DNA of 64,000 nt from Mannheimia haemolytica (GCF_004342115.1 NZ_SMAC01000009.1:26786-90785); one strand, 5' to 3'. Counted from the first letter of the stretch, positions 1 to 10,063 are shown. Notes: generated by a model from the letters alone, not told the origin. Program-made: numbers and translations.

Positions 1-182
1 TCACCCTCGTCACGGTCATAAATACCGGCAAGGATTTTGATTAGGGTCGATTTACCTGCACCGTTTTCACCGAGTAAGGCAACGATCTCGCCTGAGTGGA
101 TATCAAGGCTGACATCATTCACCGCCGTATGGCTACCAAAGCGTTTGATGATGTGCTGCATACTTAAAATGGGCTGTGCCAT
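1..182 (-). CDS. Sugar ABC transporter ATP-binding protein, N-terminal part only (runs off window)
   Basis: The first 60 codons of a cytoplasmic ATPase subunit that would power import of a sugar through a periplasmic-binding-protein transporter. The Walker A motif GENGAGKST is visible around residues 38-46, and the N-terminus ([16 protein letters not shown]) resembles RbsA/XylG/AraG-type double ATPases. The start at 182 is supported by an AAGGAGG ribosome binding site. It is co-directional with the yia genes upstream (110 bp gap) and may belong to their operon. The substrate cannot be told from this fragment; the araA remnant nearby makes a pentose a reasonable guess, but that is inference. 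Confidence 0.8.
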   Translation of the reverse strand, partial: MAQPILSMQHIIKRFGSHTAVNDVSLDIHSGEIVALLGENGAGKSTLIKILAGIYDRDEG

Positions 183-237
183 TTGTTCCTCCTTTGAGGA
201 AAGATGTGTAAAGATTTTGCGGATTTTGACCGCTTGT

Positions 238-260
238 ACCTCACACGATTCGTGTGAGGT
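238..260 (-). repeat. Short perfect palindrome after the second yiaO
   Basis: ACCTCACACGA and its exact complement lie on either side of a single T (centre 249). It begins 31 bases past the yiaO-like stop codon and could form an RNA hairpin between the binding-protein gene and the ABC ATPase gene. There is no U-tract, so it looks more like an mRNA-stabilising hairpin or an operator than an intrinsic terminator. Confidence 0.5.
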
Positions 261-291
261 TAGTTTAACCGAGCACTTTGTAGCTCTATTT

Positions 292-1275
292 TTACTTCGC
301 CAATGCATCAATGGCTTTAACTAAGCCATCACCGTTTTTCTCGATAAATGCCTTGCGGGTTTCAGCCGATACGGCATCTTTGAACGGTGTGGTATCTAAG
401 TTATCCACAAATTCAATACCTGCTTTTTTGAGCGAGTCGATAATTTTCTGCTCATTTTCTAGGTTAAGTTGGCGTTGGTATTTTCCGGCTTCTTTTGCCG
501 CTTCAACTAATGCGGTTTGTTGCTCGGCTGGCAGTGCATCAAATTTCGCTTTGTTAATCGCCACAATTAACGGGGTGTAACCGTGGTTAGTAAAGCTGAA
601 ATATTTTTGTACTTCATAGAGTTTTGCCGACCAGAAAATGCCGATTGGGTGTTCTTGGGCATCAACCGCTTTGGTTTCCAGTGCAGTGTAAAGCTCGGAA
701 AGCGGCATTGGCACCGGATTTGCACCTAAAATAGAGAAGGCTTGAATATACATCGGGTTTTGGTTAGTACGGATTTTTAAGCCTTTAATATCCTCCGGTT
801 TGGTGATCGGGTGCTTGGAGTTGGAAAACGCTCGGAAACCAACTTCCCAAAACGCCAACCCTTTCAAACCGTGAGCCTCTAATGCGGTTAATAAACCTTG
901 ACCAATCTCTCCATCTAAGGCTTTATAGGCGTGGTCTCTGTCTTTGAAAATAAACGGAATATCAATCACATTCAGTTTTGGTTCTAACCCGGTAAAGTTA
1001 GAGGAGCTGGACATTGCAATATCAATAGTACCGCCACGCACACCGCTAATCGCCGTTTGTGCGTTGCCGAGCGTGCTATCAGGGAAGAGGCTTAATTTCA
1101 GCCCTTTTTGGGATTTTTCTTGCAGCAAATCATTAAATTTTTTCGCTGCAATATGTTGAGTATCAGAACGAGGAGCTTCATACGCAAAGCGGAATGAGGT
1201 TTCTGCTTGTGCGGTTGAAAACAGTGCAAAACCGGCAACGAAAGCGGCTAAAGTTTTTAAATTAAACAGTTTCAT
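292..1275 (-). CDS. TRAP transporter substrate-binding protein, YiaO-like (second copy)
   Basis: A 327-residue periplasmic solute-binding protein of the DctP family. Residues 1-24 form a signal peptide ending in AQA. It follows E. coli YiaO (the 2,3-diketo-L-gulonate binder) closely: [15 protein letters not shown] N-terminus, [20 protein letters not shown], and the ligand-binding stretch [14 protein letters not shown]. It is a tandem paralogue of the gene at 1349-2335, 73 bp downstream of it, and both begin MKLFNLKTL. The copies differ most in the C-terminal 60 residues and near the ligand region (for example SSSSN versus SGSPN), so this one may have a different or broader ligand. Only one set of membrane subunits is present, so both binders probably share it. 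Confidence 0.85.
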   Translation of the reverse strand: MKLFNLKTLAAFVAGFALFSTAQAETSFRFAYEAPRSDTQHIAAKKFNDLLQEKSQKGLKLSLFPDSTLGNAQTAISGVRGGTIDIAMSSSSNFTGLEPKLNVIDIPFIFKDRDHAYKALDGEIGQGLLTALEAHGLKGLAFWEVGFRAFSNSKHPITKPEDIKGLKIRTNQNPMYIQAFSILGANPVPMPLSELYTALETKAVDAQEHPIGIFWSAKLYEVQKYFSFTNHGYTPLIVAINKAKFDALPAEQQTALVEAAKEAGKYQRQLNLENEQKIIDSLKKAGIEFVDNLDTTPFKDAVSAETRKAFIEKNGDGLVKAIDALAK

Positions 1276-1348
1276 AGTCTCTCCTATAGTAGAGTCTATA
1301 CAACAACTCCCCCCAAACGGAGGGAGCTTTAGACTAAAATAAAGTCAA

Positions 1349-2335
1349 TTACTGTGCTAACGCATCCACTTTTTTCAATAATTCATCGCCGTGTTTTTCC
1401 ACGAAAGCTTTGCGGATTTCCGCTTCAATCGCTGCTTTGAACGGGGCGTTATCCACTTGTTCGATCACTTCGATGCCTTGTTTGCGTAATTTTTCGATGA
1501 TCTCTTTTTCGTTTTTCACGTTGAGATCACGTTGGAATTGACCGGCTTCTTTTGCGGCTTCAACCAATGCGGTTTGTAATTCAGGAGCTAAGCCGTCAAA
1601 CTTCGCTTTGTTCATCACCACGATTAACGGGGTGTAGCCGTGGTTGGTTAAACTTAAATGTTTTTGTACTTCAAACAGTTTTGCCGACCAGAAAATGCCG
1701 ATTGGGTGTTCTTGGGCATCAACGGCACGGGTTTCGAGTGCGGTGTAAAGCTCAGAAAGTGGCATTGGCACCGGGTTGCCGCCTAGTAAGGTGAAGGCTT
1801 GAATGTACATCGGGTTTTGGTTGGTGCGGACTTTTAAGCCTTTGATGTCTTCCGGCTTGGTCACAGGGTGTTTTGAGTTGGAGAAAGCACGGAAGCCAAC
1901 GTCCCAGAAGGCTAAGCCTTTTAAGCCTTGGGCTTCTAAATCTTTTAATAAGCCTTGACCAACTTCGCCGTCTAATACTTTGTAAACGTGTTCACGATCT
2001 TTGAAAATAAACGGAATATCAATCACATTTAGTTTTGGCTCTAAGCCGGTAAAGTTTGGCGAGCCGGACATTTCAATGTCGATAGTACCGCCACGCACGC
2101 CGCTGATCATCGTTTGAGCATTACCTAAGGTGCTGTCCGGAAACAGTTTTAATTTAATTTCACCTTTGGTTTTTGCTGCCAATAATTCATCGAATTTTTT
2201 GGCGGCGATGTGTTGGGTATCGGAACGTGGGGCTTCATAACCAAAACGCAGTGAGGTTTCTGCCATTGCAGAGCCGCTCATTACCGCAACGCCTGCCACT
2301 AAGGCAACTAAGGTTTTTAAATTAAATAATTTCAT
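1349..2335 (-). CDS. yiaO: TRAP transporter substrate-binding protein YiaO (2,3-diketo-L-gulonate)
   Basis: A 328-residue periplasmic binding protein with a signal peptide (about residues 1-25, ending AMA). It captures an organic acid and delivers it to the YiaM/YiaN membrane subunits. Similarity to E. coli YiaO runs end to end: [44 protein letters not shown] and AVDAQEHPI are all recognisable. The conserved Arg of KVRTNQNP is the expected carboxylate-binding residue of the DctP family. It sits 102 bp after yiaN, with an uptake-sequence inverted pair in the gap. A near-copy follows directly downstream. The substrate is inferred from homology and from yiaK and yiaL in the same operon. Confidence 0.88.
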   Translation of the reverse strand: MKLFNLKTLVALVAGVAVMSGSAMAETSLRFGYEAPRSDTQHIAAKKFDELLAAKTKGEIKLKLFPDSTLGNAQTMISGVRGGTIDIEMSGSPNFTGLEPKLNVIDIPFIFKDREHVYKVLDGEVGQGLLKDLEAQGLKGLAFWDVGFRAFSNSKHPVTKPEDIKGLKVRTNQNPMYIQAFTLLGGNPVPMPLSELYTALETRAVDAQEHPIGIFWSAKLFEVQKHLSLTNHGYTPLIVVMNKAKFDGLAPELQTALVEAAKEAGQFQRDLNVKNEKEIIEKLRKQGIEVIEQVDNAPFKAAIEAEIRKAFVEKHGDELLKKVDALAQ

Positions 2336-2364
2336 AGGGTTCTCCTGTGATTAAAAATTGAGTT

Positions 2365-2423
2365 GCAAGCGGTCTGTTTTGCCAAAAAAATTTGTAAATT
2401 TTTGCGTCAATTCGACCGCTTGT
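2365..2423. repeat. Inverted pair of uptake signal sequences (yiaN-yiaO gap)
   Basis: GCAAGCGGTC and GACCGCTTGT face each other across about 40 AT-rich bases inside the yia operon. This is a possible hairpin between the permease gene and the first binding-protein gene. Confidence 0.6.
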
Positions 2424-2437
2424 TTCGGTTCAAACCA

Positions 2438-3715
2438 TTACTGCATCCAGCTTAACGGCACTAACACCAGTGACGGGAAGAACACGAACAACAGTAGTAA
2501 ACAAATCATCATTACGAGGTAAGGCATTACGCCCTTAGCCGCTTGGTCGAACGGCAGTTTCGACACGCCGGTAATCACGTTTAGCACGTTGCCGACCGGT
2601 GGTGTAATCAAGCCGATGGAGGTGTTAAGAATAAACAGCACACCGAAGTAAACCGGGTCAATGCCTGCCTCTTCCACCAACGGCATTAATACCGGCGTTA
2701 AAATAAGCACGGTTGGGGTTAAGTCCATCACCATTCCGATAATAAACACCGCTAACATAATCACCAATAAGAGTGTGGTCGGGCTTTCAATTAACGGCTC
2801 TAACAGCTCGGTGAGCATCATCGGTAATTCCGCTACGGTAATCAGCCAGCCGGTCACATTTGCCGCTGCCACTAAGAACATCACTACTGCCGTGGTTTTC
2901 GCTGCCGCCAACACTACCTTGTATAAATCTTTGAACTTCATTTCACGGTAAACAAACAGTGAAACAATCAAGGCATAGAAAGTTGCGACCGCACCCGCTT
3001 CGGTTGGGGTGAACATTCCCGAGCGGAAACCACCGATAATAATGACAGGCAACAATAACGCCCAAATACTGTTTTTAAATGAAATGCAAAGTTCTTCTTT
3101 GGTCGCTTTGGAGAAGGTCATTAAATCCAAACGTTTTGCCTGCCACCACCAAAGGGCAGCCAAGCAGATCCCCATCATAATGCCCGGGAAAATACCGGCT
3201 AAGAACAGTTTGGTAATGGACACGCCACTAGCCACACCAAATACGATAAACGGAATGCTTGGCGGAATGATTGGGGCGATAATCCCTGCCGTACCGATTA
3301 AACCGGCAGAGCGGTCAATCGGATAACCGGTGGTTTTCATCATCGGCAGTAGCATTGCGGCTACCGCTGCGGTATCCGCCACCGCCGAACCGGAAAGGCT
3401 TGCCATAATCATCGCCGCTAAAATTGCCACAAAACCTAAACCGCCCCGTTTATGACCGACTAATTTCATCGGCAGGTCGATAATCCGTTTGGAGAGACCG
3501 CCCTCGTTCATAATTTCACCGGCAAGAATGAAGAACGGAATTGCCATTAGCGAGAAACTGTCTGCACCGCTCACAATTTGTTGAGCCAAAATTTGGGCAT
3601 CGAACAGATCTAAATGCAACATTAACGCCACACCGCAGACCAACAGGGCGAAAGCTACTGGAATGCCCAATAAAATCGAGCCAAGCAAGACGGAAAGAAA
3701 AATTACCACAGTCAT
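2438..3715 (-). CDS. yiaN: TRAP transporter large permease (DctM family), YiaN
   Basis: A 425-residue inner-membrane protein, the usual length for the 12-helix DctM subunit. It forms the sodium-coupled translocation pathway for the yia system. Nearly the whole sequence is hydrophobic helices. Typical family signatures are visible: IPFFILAGEIMNEGG near residues 60-75, SGSAVADTAAV near 105-118, and a C-terminal NTSIGLITPPVGNVL. It starts directly after the yiaM stop codon, so the two are probably translationally coupled. Substrate assignment rests on the neighbouring yiaK and yiaO genes. Confidence 0.92.
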   Translation of the reverse strand: MTVVIFLSVLLGSILLGIPVAFALLVCGVALMLHLDLFDAQILAQQIVSGADSFSLMAIPFFILAGEIMNEGGLSKRIIDLPMKLVGHKRGGLGFVAILAAMIMASLSGSAVADTAAVAAMLLPMMKTTGYPIDRSAGLIGTAGIIAPIIPPSIPFIVFGVASGVSITKLFLAGIFPGIMMGICLAALWWWQAKRLDLMTFSKATKEELCISFKNSIWALLLPVIIIGGFRSGMFTPTEAGAVATFYALIVSLFVYREMKFKDLYKVVLAAAKTTAVVMFLVAAANVTGWLITVAELPMMLTELLEPLIESPTTLLLVIMLAVFIIGMVMDLTPTVLILTPVLMPLVEEAGIDPVYFGVLFILNTSIGLITPPVGNVLNVITGVSKLPFDQAAKGVMPYLVMMICLLLLFVFFPSLVLVPLSWMQ

Positions 3716-4195
3716 CTATTTTTCTCCTTTTGCAATCACGCCAACCGTTGCCACAATGCGGGCAATAATTAATAAACCGATTAATACCCCTGCCACTGTG
3801 CTGGCAAGGAAAGTGATGCCTTGCGGTAAGCCTGAAATCGGGGCAAAGTTATTCAGGTTGAGGTTAAATTGAATCCAGCTACCGTCCACAATTAAGTAGC
3901 AACAGAACAACATCGCTAAATCTGTGACTACGCTTAAGATATTACGAGCCGTTGGCGATAATTTATCGGTCAGCATTGTGACTTTAACGTGTTGATTTTC
4001 GCTAAATGCCAACACCGCCCCTAAAAACGCCAACCAAACAAACATATAGCGAGACACCTCTTCGGTCACGCTAATGCTGCTGTTAAAACCGTAACGTAGT
4101 ACCACATTGACGAAAACCAAAATCGACATTGCGGATAAAATCACCACCACCAAGATTTCTAACAGTTTTCCGACTAATTGAGCTAAGGCTTTCAT
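3716..4195 (-). CDS. yiaM: TRAP transporter small permease (DctQ family), YiaM
   Basis: A 159-residue inner-membrane protein with about four hydrophobic helices. It is the small subunit that pairs with YiaN. The segment EEVSRYMFVWLAFLGA after helix 1 is the hallmark DctQ signature. Its ATG overlaps the yiaL stop by four bases (ATGA type), and its own stop abuts the yiaN start, so yiaL-M-N are almost certainly one transcript with coupled translation. Confidence 0.9.
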   Translation of the reverse strand: MKALAQLVGKLLEILVVVILSAMSILVFVNVVLRYGFNSSISVTEEVSRYMFVWLAFLGAVLAFSENQHVKVTMLTDKLSPTARNILSVVTDLAMLFCCYLIVDGSWIQFNLNLNNFAPISGLPQGITFLASTVAGVLIGLLIIARIVATVGVIAKGEK

Positions 4196-4665
4196 CGTTG
4201 CTCCTCAATTTCGCTCATCGCAATTTTTACCACCACTTTGCGAATGGTTTCCGTGTCGTCAAAAATTGCCGTTCTGTGGCAATCTTCGGGGAAAAACACC
4301 GCAAAATTGCCTTCAACGCAGCGAAATTCATTTTCGTTGGCAACGGATTGATAATATTGAATATCCCGCTCAGGGTTGTATTCCATCGCAATCGGATTGG
4401 TGCCGGTATCCACCGCCGCAGCCATTATCTCTTTGCCTCGGTGTAGATACTGCACATCGAGGTAATTGCGATGCACTTCCGGCTGAAATTCGTGTTTCGA
4501 TTTGGTGTTCAAATCCAACACCTGCACATAAATTTGTCTGCCTTTGAGTTCGTAAACCCCTGCTTCCATCGCATCAAAATCGGTATTTTTCAGATAGTTC
4601 AACGCAATTTGGATCGCCGGCGGGTATCGATTCGCTTTAACTTGTGAAATATGACCAAAAAACAT
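4192..4665 (-). CDS. yiaL: YhcH/YjgK/YiaL family protein (DUF386)
   Basis: A 157-residue cytoplasmic protein of the YhcH/YjgK/YiaL cupin-like family, similar in length to E. coli YiaL. Family members are proposed sugar-acid isomerases or anomerases and occur in yia and nan operons. The conserved region GRQIYVQVLDLNTKSKHEFQ and the late motif FAVFFPEDCHRTAIF (with His, Glu and Asp expected to bind metal) are visible. It lies between yiaK and the TRAP membrane subunits and overlaps yiaM by four bases. The exact reaction in this pathway is not established. Confidence 0.85.
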   Translation of the reverse strand: MFFGHISQVKANRYPPAIQIALNYLKNTDFDAMEAGVYELKGRQIYVQVLDLNTKSKHEFQPEVHRNYLDVQYLHRGKEIMAAAVDTGTNPIAMEYNPERDIQYYQSVANENEFRCVEGNFAVFFPEDCHRTAIFDDTETIRKVVVKIAMSEIEEQR

Positions 4666-4708
4666 TCATACCTCCGTTTTGTAAAATTCTGCGGAAAAAT
4701 GACCGCTT

Positions 4709-4775
4709 GTAGGGTGGGCGTAAGCCCACGTCATCTTATGATTGTGTCTAATGCGTGGGCTTACGCCCACCCTAC
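4709..4775. repeat. REP-like inverted pair (BIME-like) between yiaK and yiaL
   Basis: Two exact inverted copies of a 22-base unit lie at 4709-4730 and 4754-4775, separated by 23 bases. Each unit begins GTAGGG and contains its own hairpin, GTGGGC-GTAA-GCCCAC. A GTAG head followed by a hairpin is the layout of REP sequences mobilised by RAYT transposases, and a RAYT gene is present at 62563. Confidence 0.8.
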
Positions 4776-4789
4776 CGGTCAATTTGCAA

Positions 4790-5794
4790 TTACAACGCCT
4801 GTAATTTCGCCCAAACAGTGTCATCCACCGGAATGCCGTTGGCTTTGTTATCGGCTAGAATTTGGGTGAACTCGTGGCCCGGTAAACGTACTGCCACATC
4901 AGGGTCGGCACGTTCTGCGGTTTTCACATATTCCATAATACGGTTGAGTTTTTCGTCTTTGGTTTTGCCGTCAATTAAGCGATCCACTTCAATAGCGATA
5001 TAAACTTGCGACACGCAATATTCATCGTCTTTATCTTCGGTGACTGCCGCAGTGGATTCACCGTTAGAGAGCAAGGTGGCGATCATATCTAACACAATCG
5101 ATAAGCCCGAACCTTTCCAGAAGCCCATCGGCATTAGACGGCGGTTTTTCTCGACCGTTGCCGGATCACGGGTTGGGTTGCCGTCATCATCAAAACCAGC
5201 ATCGACAAAGGTTTGACGACCAGCAAGGCGATGCACTTCCAACATTCCGTATGAGTACATTGAGCAAGACATATCCACCATCGTGATTGGGTTAGTCGGC
5301 ACCGCAATGATTAACGGGTTCGTCCCGATACGGCACTCTTTCGCCCCCCAAGGCGGCATTACCGCAAGGGCGTTCGTCCAGCAGATCCCGATATAGCCTT
5401 TCTCTGCCGCCTGCCATCCGTAAGAACCGCCACGCATCCAGTGGTTTGCATTACGTAACGCCACTACGCCGATGCCGTTTTCAGATGCAAGCTCCATTGC
5501 TCTGTCCATCATTTTTTTTGCGGTTAAGTTACCGATGGCTTGGTGAGCGTCCCACTGCTCAATCGCCCCCAGTGAAAGCACTTTAGTCGGCACGGCTTCC
5601 GGCACAATATCACCGTTCTCTAACTGCTGAATAAAGCGTGGGAAACGGTTTACCCCGTGTGAATAAGCACCCGCTTGAGTGGTGTCGGCAAACACAGTGG
5701 CACACTCTTCGGCAATCTCTTCACGCACATTGCGAGCCAACAGAACACGTTTAAATTGAGCTTTTAATTCTTCATAGGAAACTCGAATAGTCAT
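4790..5794 (-). CDS. yiaK: 2,3-diketo-L-gulonate reductase (YiaK/DlgD)
   Basis: A 334-residue NAD(P)H-dependent reductase of the malate/L-lactate dehydrogenase-like (LdhA/Ldh_2) family, cytoplasmic. In E. coli the enzyme reduces 2,3-diketo-L-gulonate to 3-keto-L-gulonate. Length and sequence match E. coli YiaK. Visible features are the HGVNRFPRF motif near residue 44 (family catalytic His), [15 protein letters not shown] near 117, and the conserved block [16 protein letters not shown] near 222. It is the first gene of the minus-strand yia operon. A weak CRP-like site lies upstream at 5925-5940. No yiaJ-type regulator is visible in this window. Confidence 0.9.
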   Translation of the reverse strand: MTIRVSYEELKAQFKRVLLARNVREEIAEECATVFADTTQAGAYSHGVNRFPRFIQQLENGDIVPEAVPTKVLSLGAIEQWDAHQAIGNLTAKKMMDRAMELASENGIGVVALRNANHWMRGGSYGWQAAEKGYIGICWTNALAVMPPWGAKECRIGTNPLIIAVPTNPITMVDMSCSMYSYGMLEVHRLAGRQTFVDAGFDDDGNPTRDPATVEKNRRLMPMGFWKGSGLSIVLDMIATLLSNGESTAAVTEDKDDEYCVSQVYIAIEVDRLIDGKTKDEKLNRIMEYVKTAERADPDVAVRLPGHEFTQILADNKANGIPVDDTVWAKLQAL

Positions 5795-5924
5795 CTTGAA
5801 TACCTCAATATTTCAAATAGTAAAATCACGTTTTATAAGTTACTCTTAAGACAAATTAAAGTCAATTAAAGGAAAAATATAAAAAACATTTTAAATCAAT
5901 ATGTTATAAAAAATTTTGTAAATT

Positions 5925-5940
5925 TGAGAGGTAGATCACA
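5925..5940. promoter_or_regulatory. Weak CRP-like half-palindrome upstream of yiaK
   Basis: TGAGA-N6-TCACA, with one perfect and one imperfect half, 130 bp upstream of the yiaK start. This fits catabolite control of the operon but rests on one good half-site only. Confidence 0.3.
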
Positions 5941-5948
5941 CTTTAGAA

Positions 5949-6782
5949 ATGGCAACAAGCGGTCATTTTTTTGCAAAATCTGACCGCTTGTATAATGTTG
6001 AGGATAGCTTGCAAGAAAATGGTTCAGCAAGAGAATCTCTCGCATATTCTGCTCGTATTGAAATCGGCTTAAAAACATTCTTAGATAATGGTGGATTTAA
6101 AGCTTTTACTGATAATTTCCAAAATCTAAATGGGATTAAACAATTACCGGGCTTGGCTGTTCAGCGTTTAATGGAACAAGGCTACGGATTTGGTGGTGAA
6201 GGAGGTTGGAAAACCGCAGCTCTTGTGCGTGAAGTGAAAGTGATGGGTTATGGCTTACCAAACGGTTCTTCCTTTATGGAAGACTACACCTATGATTTAG
6301 ATGAACAAAACCAAGTGGTATTGGGGGCTCATATGCTTGAAGTTTGTTCGTCTATTGCCAAAGAGAAATCAACATTAGCCATTCGACCGCTAGGTATTGG
6401 CGGTAAGGCAGATCCTGTTCGCTTAATTTTCAGTAGTAAGGCGGGAAAAGCAGTGAATGCAACCGTTGTAGATATGGGAGACCGTTTTAGAATGGTTGTT
6501 GCGGATTTAGACGCTATCGCCTCACCAAATCCAATGCCAAATTTACCAGTTGGGCATGCTTTTTGGAAGCTTCAACCAAATTTTGATGTAGGTACTCAAG
6601 CATGGATTCTAGCCGGCGGTGCTCATCATAGTGTATTTAGTTTAGATATTGATGCCGATATGCTACGAATGTTCGCTGAATATTTTGGTATTGAGTTTAT
6701 CCATATCAACCAAAATACCGAGCTACCACAACTCAAAAATGAATTACGCTGGAATGATTTAGCATATAAATTTACTAAATAA
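5949..6782 (+). pseudogene. araA: L-arabinose isomerase remnant (C-terminal half only)
   Basis: The open frame encodes the last part of L-arabinose isomerase (about 500 residues when complete; it converts L-arabinose to L-ribulose). Recognisable blocks are KQLPGLAVQRLMEQGYGFGG, GSSFMEDYTYDL, VLGAHMLEVC, AWILAGGAHHSVFS and the C-terminal LRWNDLAYKF. Homology starts only around residue 28 of this frame, roughly residue 235 of the full enzyme, so the N-terminal substrate and metal residues are missing. The first codons come from an uptake-sequence hairpin (5955-5991), which marks the deletion joint. No araB or araD is nearby. It could still be translated but should not be an active isomerase. 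Confidence 0.85.
5955..5991. repeat. Inverted uptake-sequence hairpin at the araA deletion joint
   Basis: ACAAGCGGTCA (5955-5965) and TGACCGCTTGT (5981-5991) form an 11-bp perfect stem. It sits at the 5' edge of the araA remnant, between divergent genes. Such hairpins elsewhere in this window mostly mark gene ends. Confidence 0.7.
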
Positions 6783-6794
6783 TCCTCTACAAAC

Positions 6795-6841
6795 ACAAGC
6801 GGTCAGAATTTGTAAAAAATTTGCAAAATCTGACCGCTTGT
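6795..6841. terminator. Uptake-sequence inverted pair, convergent terminator of araA remnant and carB
   Basis: ACAAGCGGTCAGA (6795-6807) and TCTGACCGCTTGT (6829-6841) form a 13-bp perfect stem with an AT-rich loop between the convergent araA remnant and carB. It is a likely bidirectional terminator. Confidence 0.65.
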
Positions 6842-6856
6842 CATTTTAGCTTTATT

Positions 6857-9800
6857 TTAGTTAGCCTTTTGTTCTAATTCCTGCACTGAATACACATCAA
6901 ACTCATTGATATGTTTTACGCCGTAGGAGATAGCATCAGCACCTGCAAGGGTGGTGTAAATAGGCACACGTTGTTGCAAGGCGGTACGGCGGATAGAGTG
7001 GCTGTCGGCAATCACTTCAGGCTCTCCGCTGACGGTGTTGATTACCAACGCAATTTCGCCGTTTTTGATCGCATCGACAATATGCGGTCGCCCTTCACGA
7101 ACTTTGTTTACCGTTTGGACTGCAATTCCGTGTTGCCGTAGGAAGTTTGCAGTGCCGAAGGTAGCACATAAACCGTAGCCTTGTTCTTGGAAACGTTTGG
7201 CAATGTAAATTAAAGCAGGTTTATGCTCTTCAATAACCGACATAAACACTTTGCCGACTTTTGGAATTCGTTCACCGGCACCCAGTTGTGCTTTGAAGAA
7301 CGCTTCAGCAAAGGTATTACCTATGCCCATCACTTCGCCGGTAGAACGCATTTCAGGCCCGAGAATGGTATCCACACCCGGGAATTTGATGAATGGGAAT
7401 ACCGCTTCTTTAACGAAGAATTTGCTTGGGATAATTTCCTCTAATGCATTTAAGTCGGCAAGGGTTTCACCAGCCATCACGCGAGCAGCGATTTTTGCCA
7501 GTGGGCGACCGGTAGCTTTGCTGACAAACGGTACAGTACGGCTGGCTCGAGGGTTAACTTCCAACACATAAACGACCTCATTTTGTACTGCAAATTGTAC
7601 GTTCATCAAGCCTTTCACACCGAGAGCAAACGCCATTGCGTTGGTTTGTTTGCGAATTTCGTCCAAAACATGACCGCTTAACGAATAGGCAGGTAGTGAG
7701 CAGGCACTATCGCCACTGTGAATACCGGCTTGCTCAACGTGTTGCATAATGCCGCCAATGAGTACATTTTCGCCGTCACAAATGCAATCCACATCAACTT
7801 CAATCGCATTATTGAGGAAGTGGTCGAGTAAAATCGGGCTGTCGTTGGAAACCGATACCGCTTCACGCATATAGCGGTTTAGCTCTTCATCGTTATACAC
7901 AATTTGCATTGCCCGACCACCTAGCACATAAGATGGGCGAACCACCAGCGGATAGCCTACTTCATTTGCCAATGCCACCGCTTCCAACGCATTACGGGCG
8001 GTGCGATTTGCCGGCTGTTTTAAACCGAGAGTGTTTAGAATTTGTTGGAAACGTTCACGGTCTTCGGCGGCATCAATGCTGTCGGCGGAAGTCCCGATAA
8101 TGTTTACACCGGCATCAGATAAGGCATTCGCTAATTTCAGTGGTGTTTGACCGCCGTAATGCACAATCACGCCCCACGGGTTTTCTACACGCACAATTTC
8201 CAGTACATCTTCTAATGTTAGCGGCTCGAAATAGAGGCGGTCGGAGGTGTCGAAATCGGTGGAAACGGTTTCAGGGTTGCAGTTCACCATAATGGTTTCA
8301 TAACCTGCCTCACGCAGAGCAAGCGAGGCGTGAACGCAGCAGTAGTCAAATTCAATCCCCTGCCCGATACGGTTTGGTCCGCCGCCTAAAATCATCACTT
8401 TTTTGCGATCAGACGGTTTGGCTTCACACTCTTCCTCGTAAGTAGAATAGAGGTAAGCCGTATCTGAGGCAAACTCGGCTGCACAGGTATCTACCCGTTT
8501 ATACACCGGTAGAATAGCGTAAGTATGGCGGTAATCCCGCACCATTTTTTCGCTGACTTTGGTAAGCTGTGCGATACGTTTGTCTGAGAAGCCTTTGCGT
8601 TTTAAGCGGCGGATTTCGTTAGCATCTAGATCGCTAAACTGTTTTTTCTCTAAAGCTAATTCTTCAAGTACTAAGTCTTGAATTTGCACCAAGAACCACG
8701 GGTCGATTTTAGAATAGTGGTGAACTTCTTCCAATGAAAAGCCTGCTCCAAAGGCATCGGCAACATACAAAATACGGTTTGGTCCGGGGTTGGCAAGTTC
8801 ACGGCGGATTTTTTCAGGCTCTTCGGAAAGCAAGTTAAAGCCGCAAATGCCGGTTTCCAAGCCTCGCAAGGCTTTTTGTAAACTCTCTTGGAAGGTTCTT
8901 CCCATTGCCATTACTTCGCCTACCGATTTCATTTGAGTGGTTAATCGGTCGTCTGCATTGGCAAATTTTTCAAAGGCGAAGCGTGGAATTTTGGTCACAA
9001 CATAATCTAAAGTCGGCTCGAATGAAGCCGGAATCAGCCCTCCGGTGATGTCGTTACGCAATTCGTTGAGTGTGTAGCCTACAGCCAATTTCGCCGCAAC
9101 TTTGGCAATCGGGAAGCCGGTGGCTTTAGATGCGAGTGCAGAAGAACGGCTCACACGAGGGTTCATTTCAATGACGATCATCTCGCCGTTTGCAGGGTTA
9201 ATCGCAAATTGCACATTTGAACCGCCGGTGTCCACGCCGATCTCACGCAATACCGCCAGCGAAGCGTTACGCATAATTTGATACTCTTTATCGGTTAGCG
9301 TTTGTGCCGGAGCAACGGTAATGGAGTCGCCGGTGTGTACACCCATCGGGTCGAAGTTTTCAATCGAGCAGACGATAATGCAGTTATCGGCACGGTCACG
9401 CACAACTTCCATTTCATACTCTTTCCAGCCTAGTACGGATTGTTCAATCAGTAATTCGTGAGTAGGCGAGGCTTCAAAACCACGTTCGCAGATGGCGATA
9501 AATTCATCTCGATTATAAGCAATACCACCGCCGGAGCCTCCCATCGTGAAAGAGGGGCGAATCAGGGTTGGAAAGCCAACCTGCTCTTGTGCTGCTAAGG
9601 CCTCTTCAAAACTGTGGCAAACGAATGATTTTGGCGTATTCAAGCCGATTTTAGTCATTGCTTCTTTAAAACGACCACGATCTTCGGCTTTATCAATCGC
9701 GTCTTCGGTAGCTCCGATCAGCTCTACATTATATTTTTTCAGCACACCGTTTTTCGAAAGATCTAAGGCACAGTTCAACGCTGTCTGCCCGCCCATAGTC

Positions 9801-10063
9801 GGTAAAATGGCATCAGGGCGTTCTTTTTCAATGATTTTTTCAACCGTTTTCCATTCAATCGGCTCAATGTAAGTCACATCTGCCATATTCGGGTCGGTCA
9901 TAATGGTTGCAGGGTTGGAGTTCACCAACACCACTTTATACCCTTCTTCACGCAACGCTTTGCACGCTTGGGCTCCGGAGTAGTCAAATTCACACGCTTG
10001 ACCGATCACAATCGGACCGGCACCGATAATTAGGATAGTGTTTATGTCTGTTCTTTTTGGCAT
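6857..10063 (-). CDS. carB: Carbamoyl-phosphate synthase large subunit
   Basis: A 1068-residue cytoplasmic enzyme (E. coli 1073). With CarA it makes carbamoyl phosphate from glutamine-derived ammonia, bicarbonate and two ATP for pyrimidine and arginine synthesis. Two homologous halves are visible, each starting with a nucleotide-binding segment ([20 protein letters not shown] near residue 10, [20 protein letters not shown] near 555) and each with an ATP-grasp fold ([12 protein letters not shown] and [12 protein letters not shown]). A C-terminal MGS-like allosteric domain begins near residue 935. It lies 102 bp downstream of carA with an uptake-sequence pair in the gap. The PurR-type box upstream of carA probably controls both. 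Confidence 0.98.
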   Translation of the reverse strand: MPKRTDINTILIIGAGPIVIGQACEFDYSGAQACKALREEGYKVVLVNSNPATIMTDPNMADVTYIEPIEWKTVEKIIEKERPDAILPTMGGQTALNCALDLSKNGVLKKYNVELIGATEDAIDKAEDRGRFKEAMTKIGLNTPKSFVCHSFEEALAAQEQVGFPTLIRPSFTMGGSGGGIAYNRDEFIAICERGFEASPTHELLIEQSVLGWKEYEMEVVRDRADNCIIVCSIENFDPMGVHTGDSITVAPAQTLTDKEYQIMRNASLAVLREIGVDTGGSNVQFAINPANGEMIVIEMNPRVSRSSALASKATGFPIAKVAAKLAVGYTLNELRNDITGGLIPASFEPTLDYVVTKIPRFAFEKFANADDRLTTQMKSVGEVMAMGRTFQESLQKALRGLETGICGFNLLSEEPEKIRRELANPGPNRILYVADAFGAGFSLEEVHHYSKIDPWFLVQIQDLVLEELALEKKQFSDLDANEIRRLKRKGFSDKRIAQLTKVSEKMVRDYRHTYAILPVYKRVDTCAAEFASDTAYLYSTYEEECEAKPSDRKKVMILGGGPNRIGQGIEFDYCCVHASLALREAGYETIMVNCNPETVSTDFDTSDRLYFEPLTLEDVLEIVRVENPWGVIVHYGGQTPLKLANALSDAGVNIIGTSADSIDAAEDRERFQQILNTLGLKQPANRTARNALEAVALANEVGYPLVVRPSYVLGGRAMQIVYNDEELNRYMREAVSVSNDSPILLDHFLNNAIEVDVDCICDGENVLIGGIMQHVEQAGIHSGDSACSLPAYSLSGHVLDEIRKQTNAMAFALGVKGLMNVQFAVQNEVVYVLEVNPRASRTVPFVSKATGRPLAKIAARVMAGETLADLNALEEIIPSKFFVKEAVFPFIKFPGVDTILGPEMRSTGEVMGIGNTFAEAFFKAQLGAGERIPKVGKVFMSVIEEHKPALIYIAKRFQEQGYGLCATFGTANFLRQHGIAVQTVNKVREGRPHIVDAIKNGEIALVINTVSGEPEVIADSHSIRRTALQQRVPIYTTLAGADAISYGVKHINEFDVYSVQELEQKAN

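Noticed and set aside
37..324. Plus-strand open frame over the ABC ATPase start
   Set aside because: It is antisense to a clear Walker A-containing gene and has no ribosome binding site or homology.
5992..6782. The araA remnant as a functional short isomerase
   Set aside because: It lacks the N-terminal half with part of the active site, and no other ara genes adjoin it.
6857..10063. Several 60-110 codon open frames on the plus strand inside carB
   Set aside because: They are shadows of the strongly conserved carB frame with no start signals of their own.
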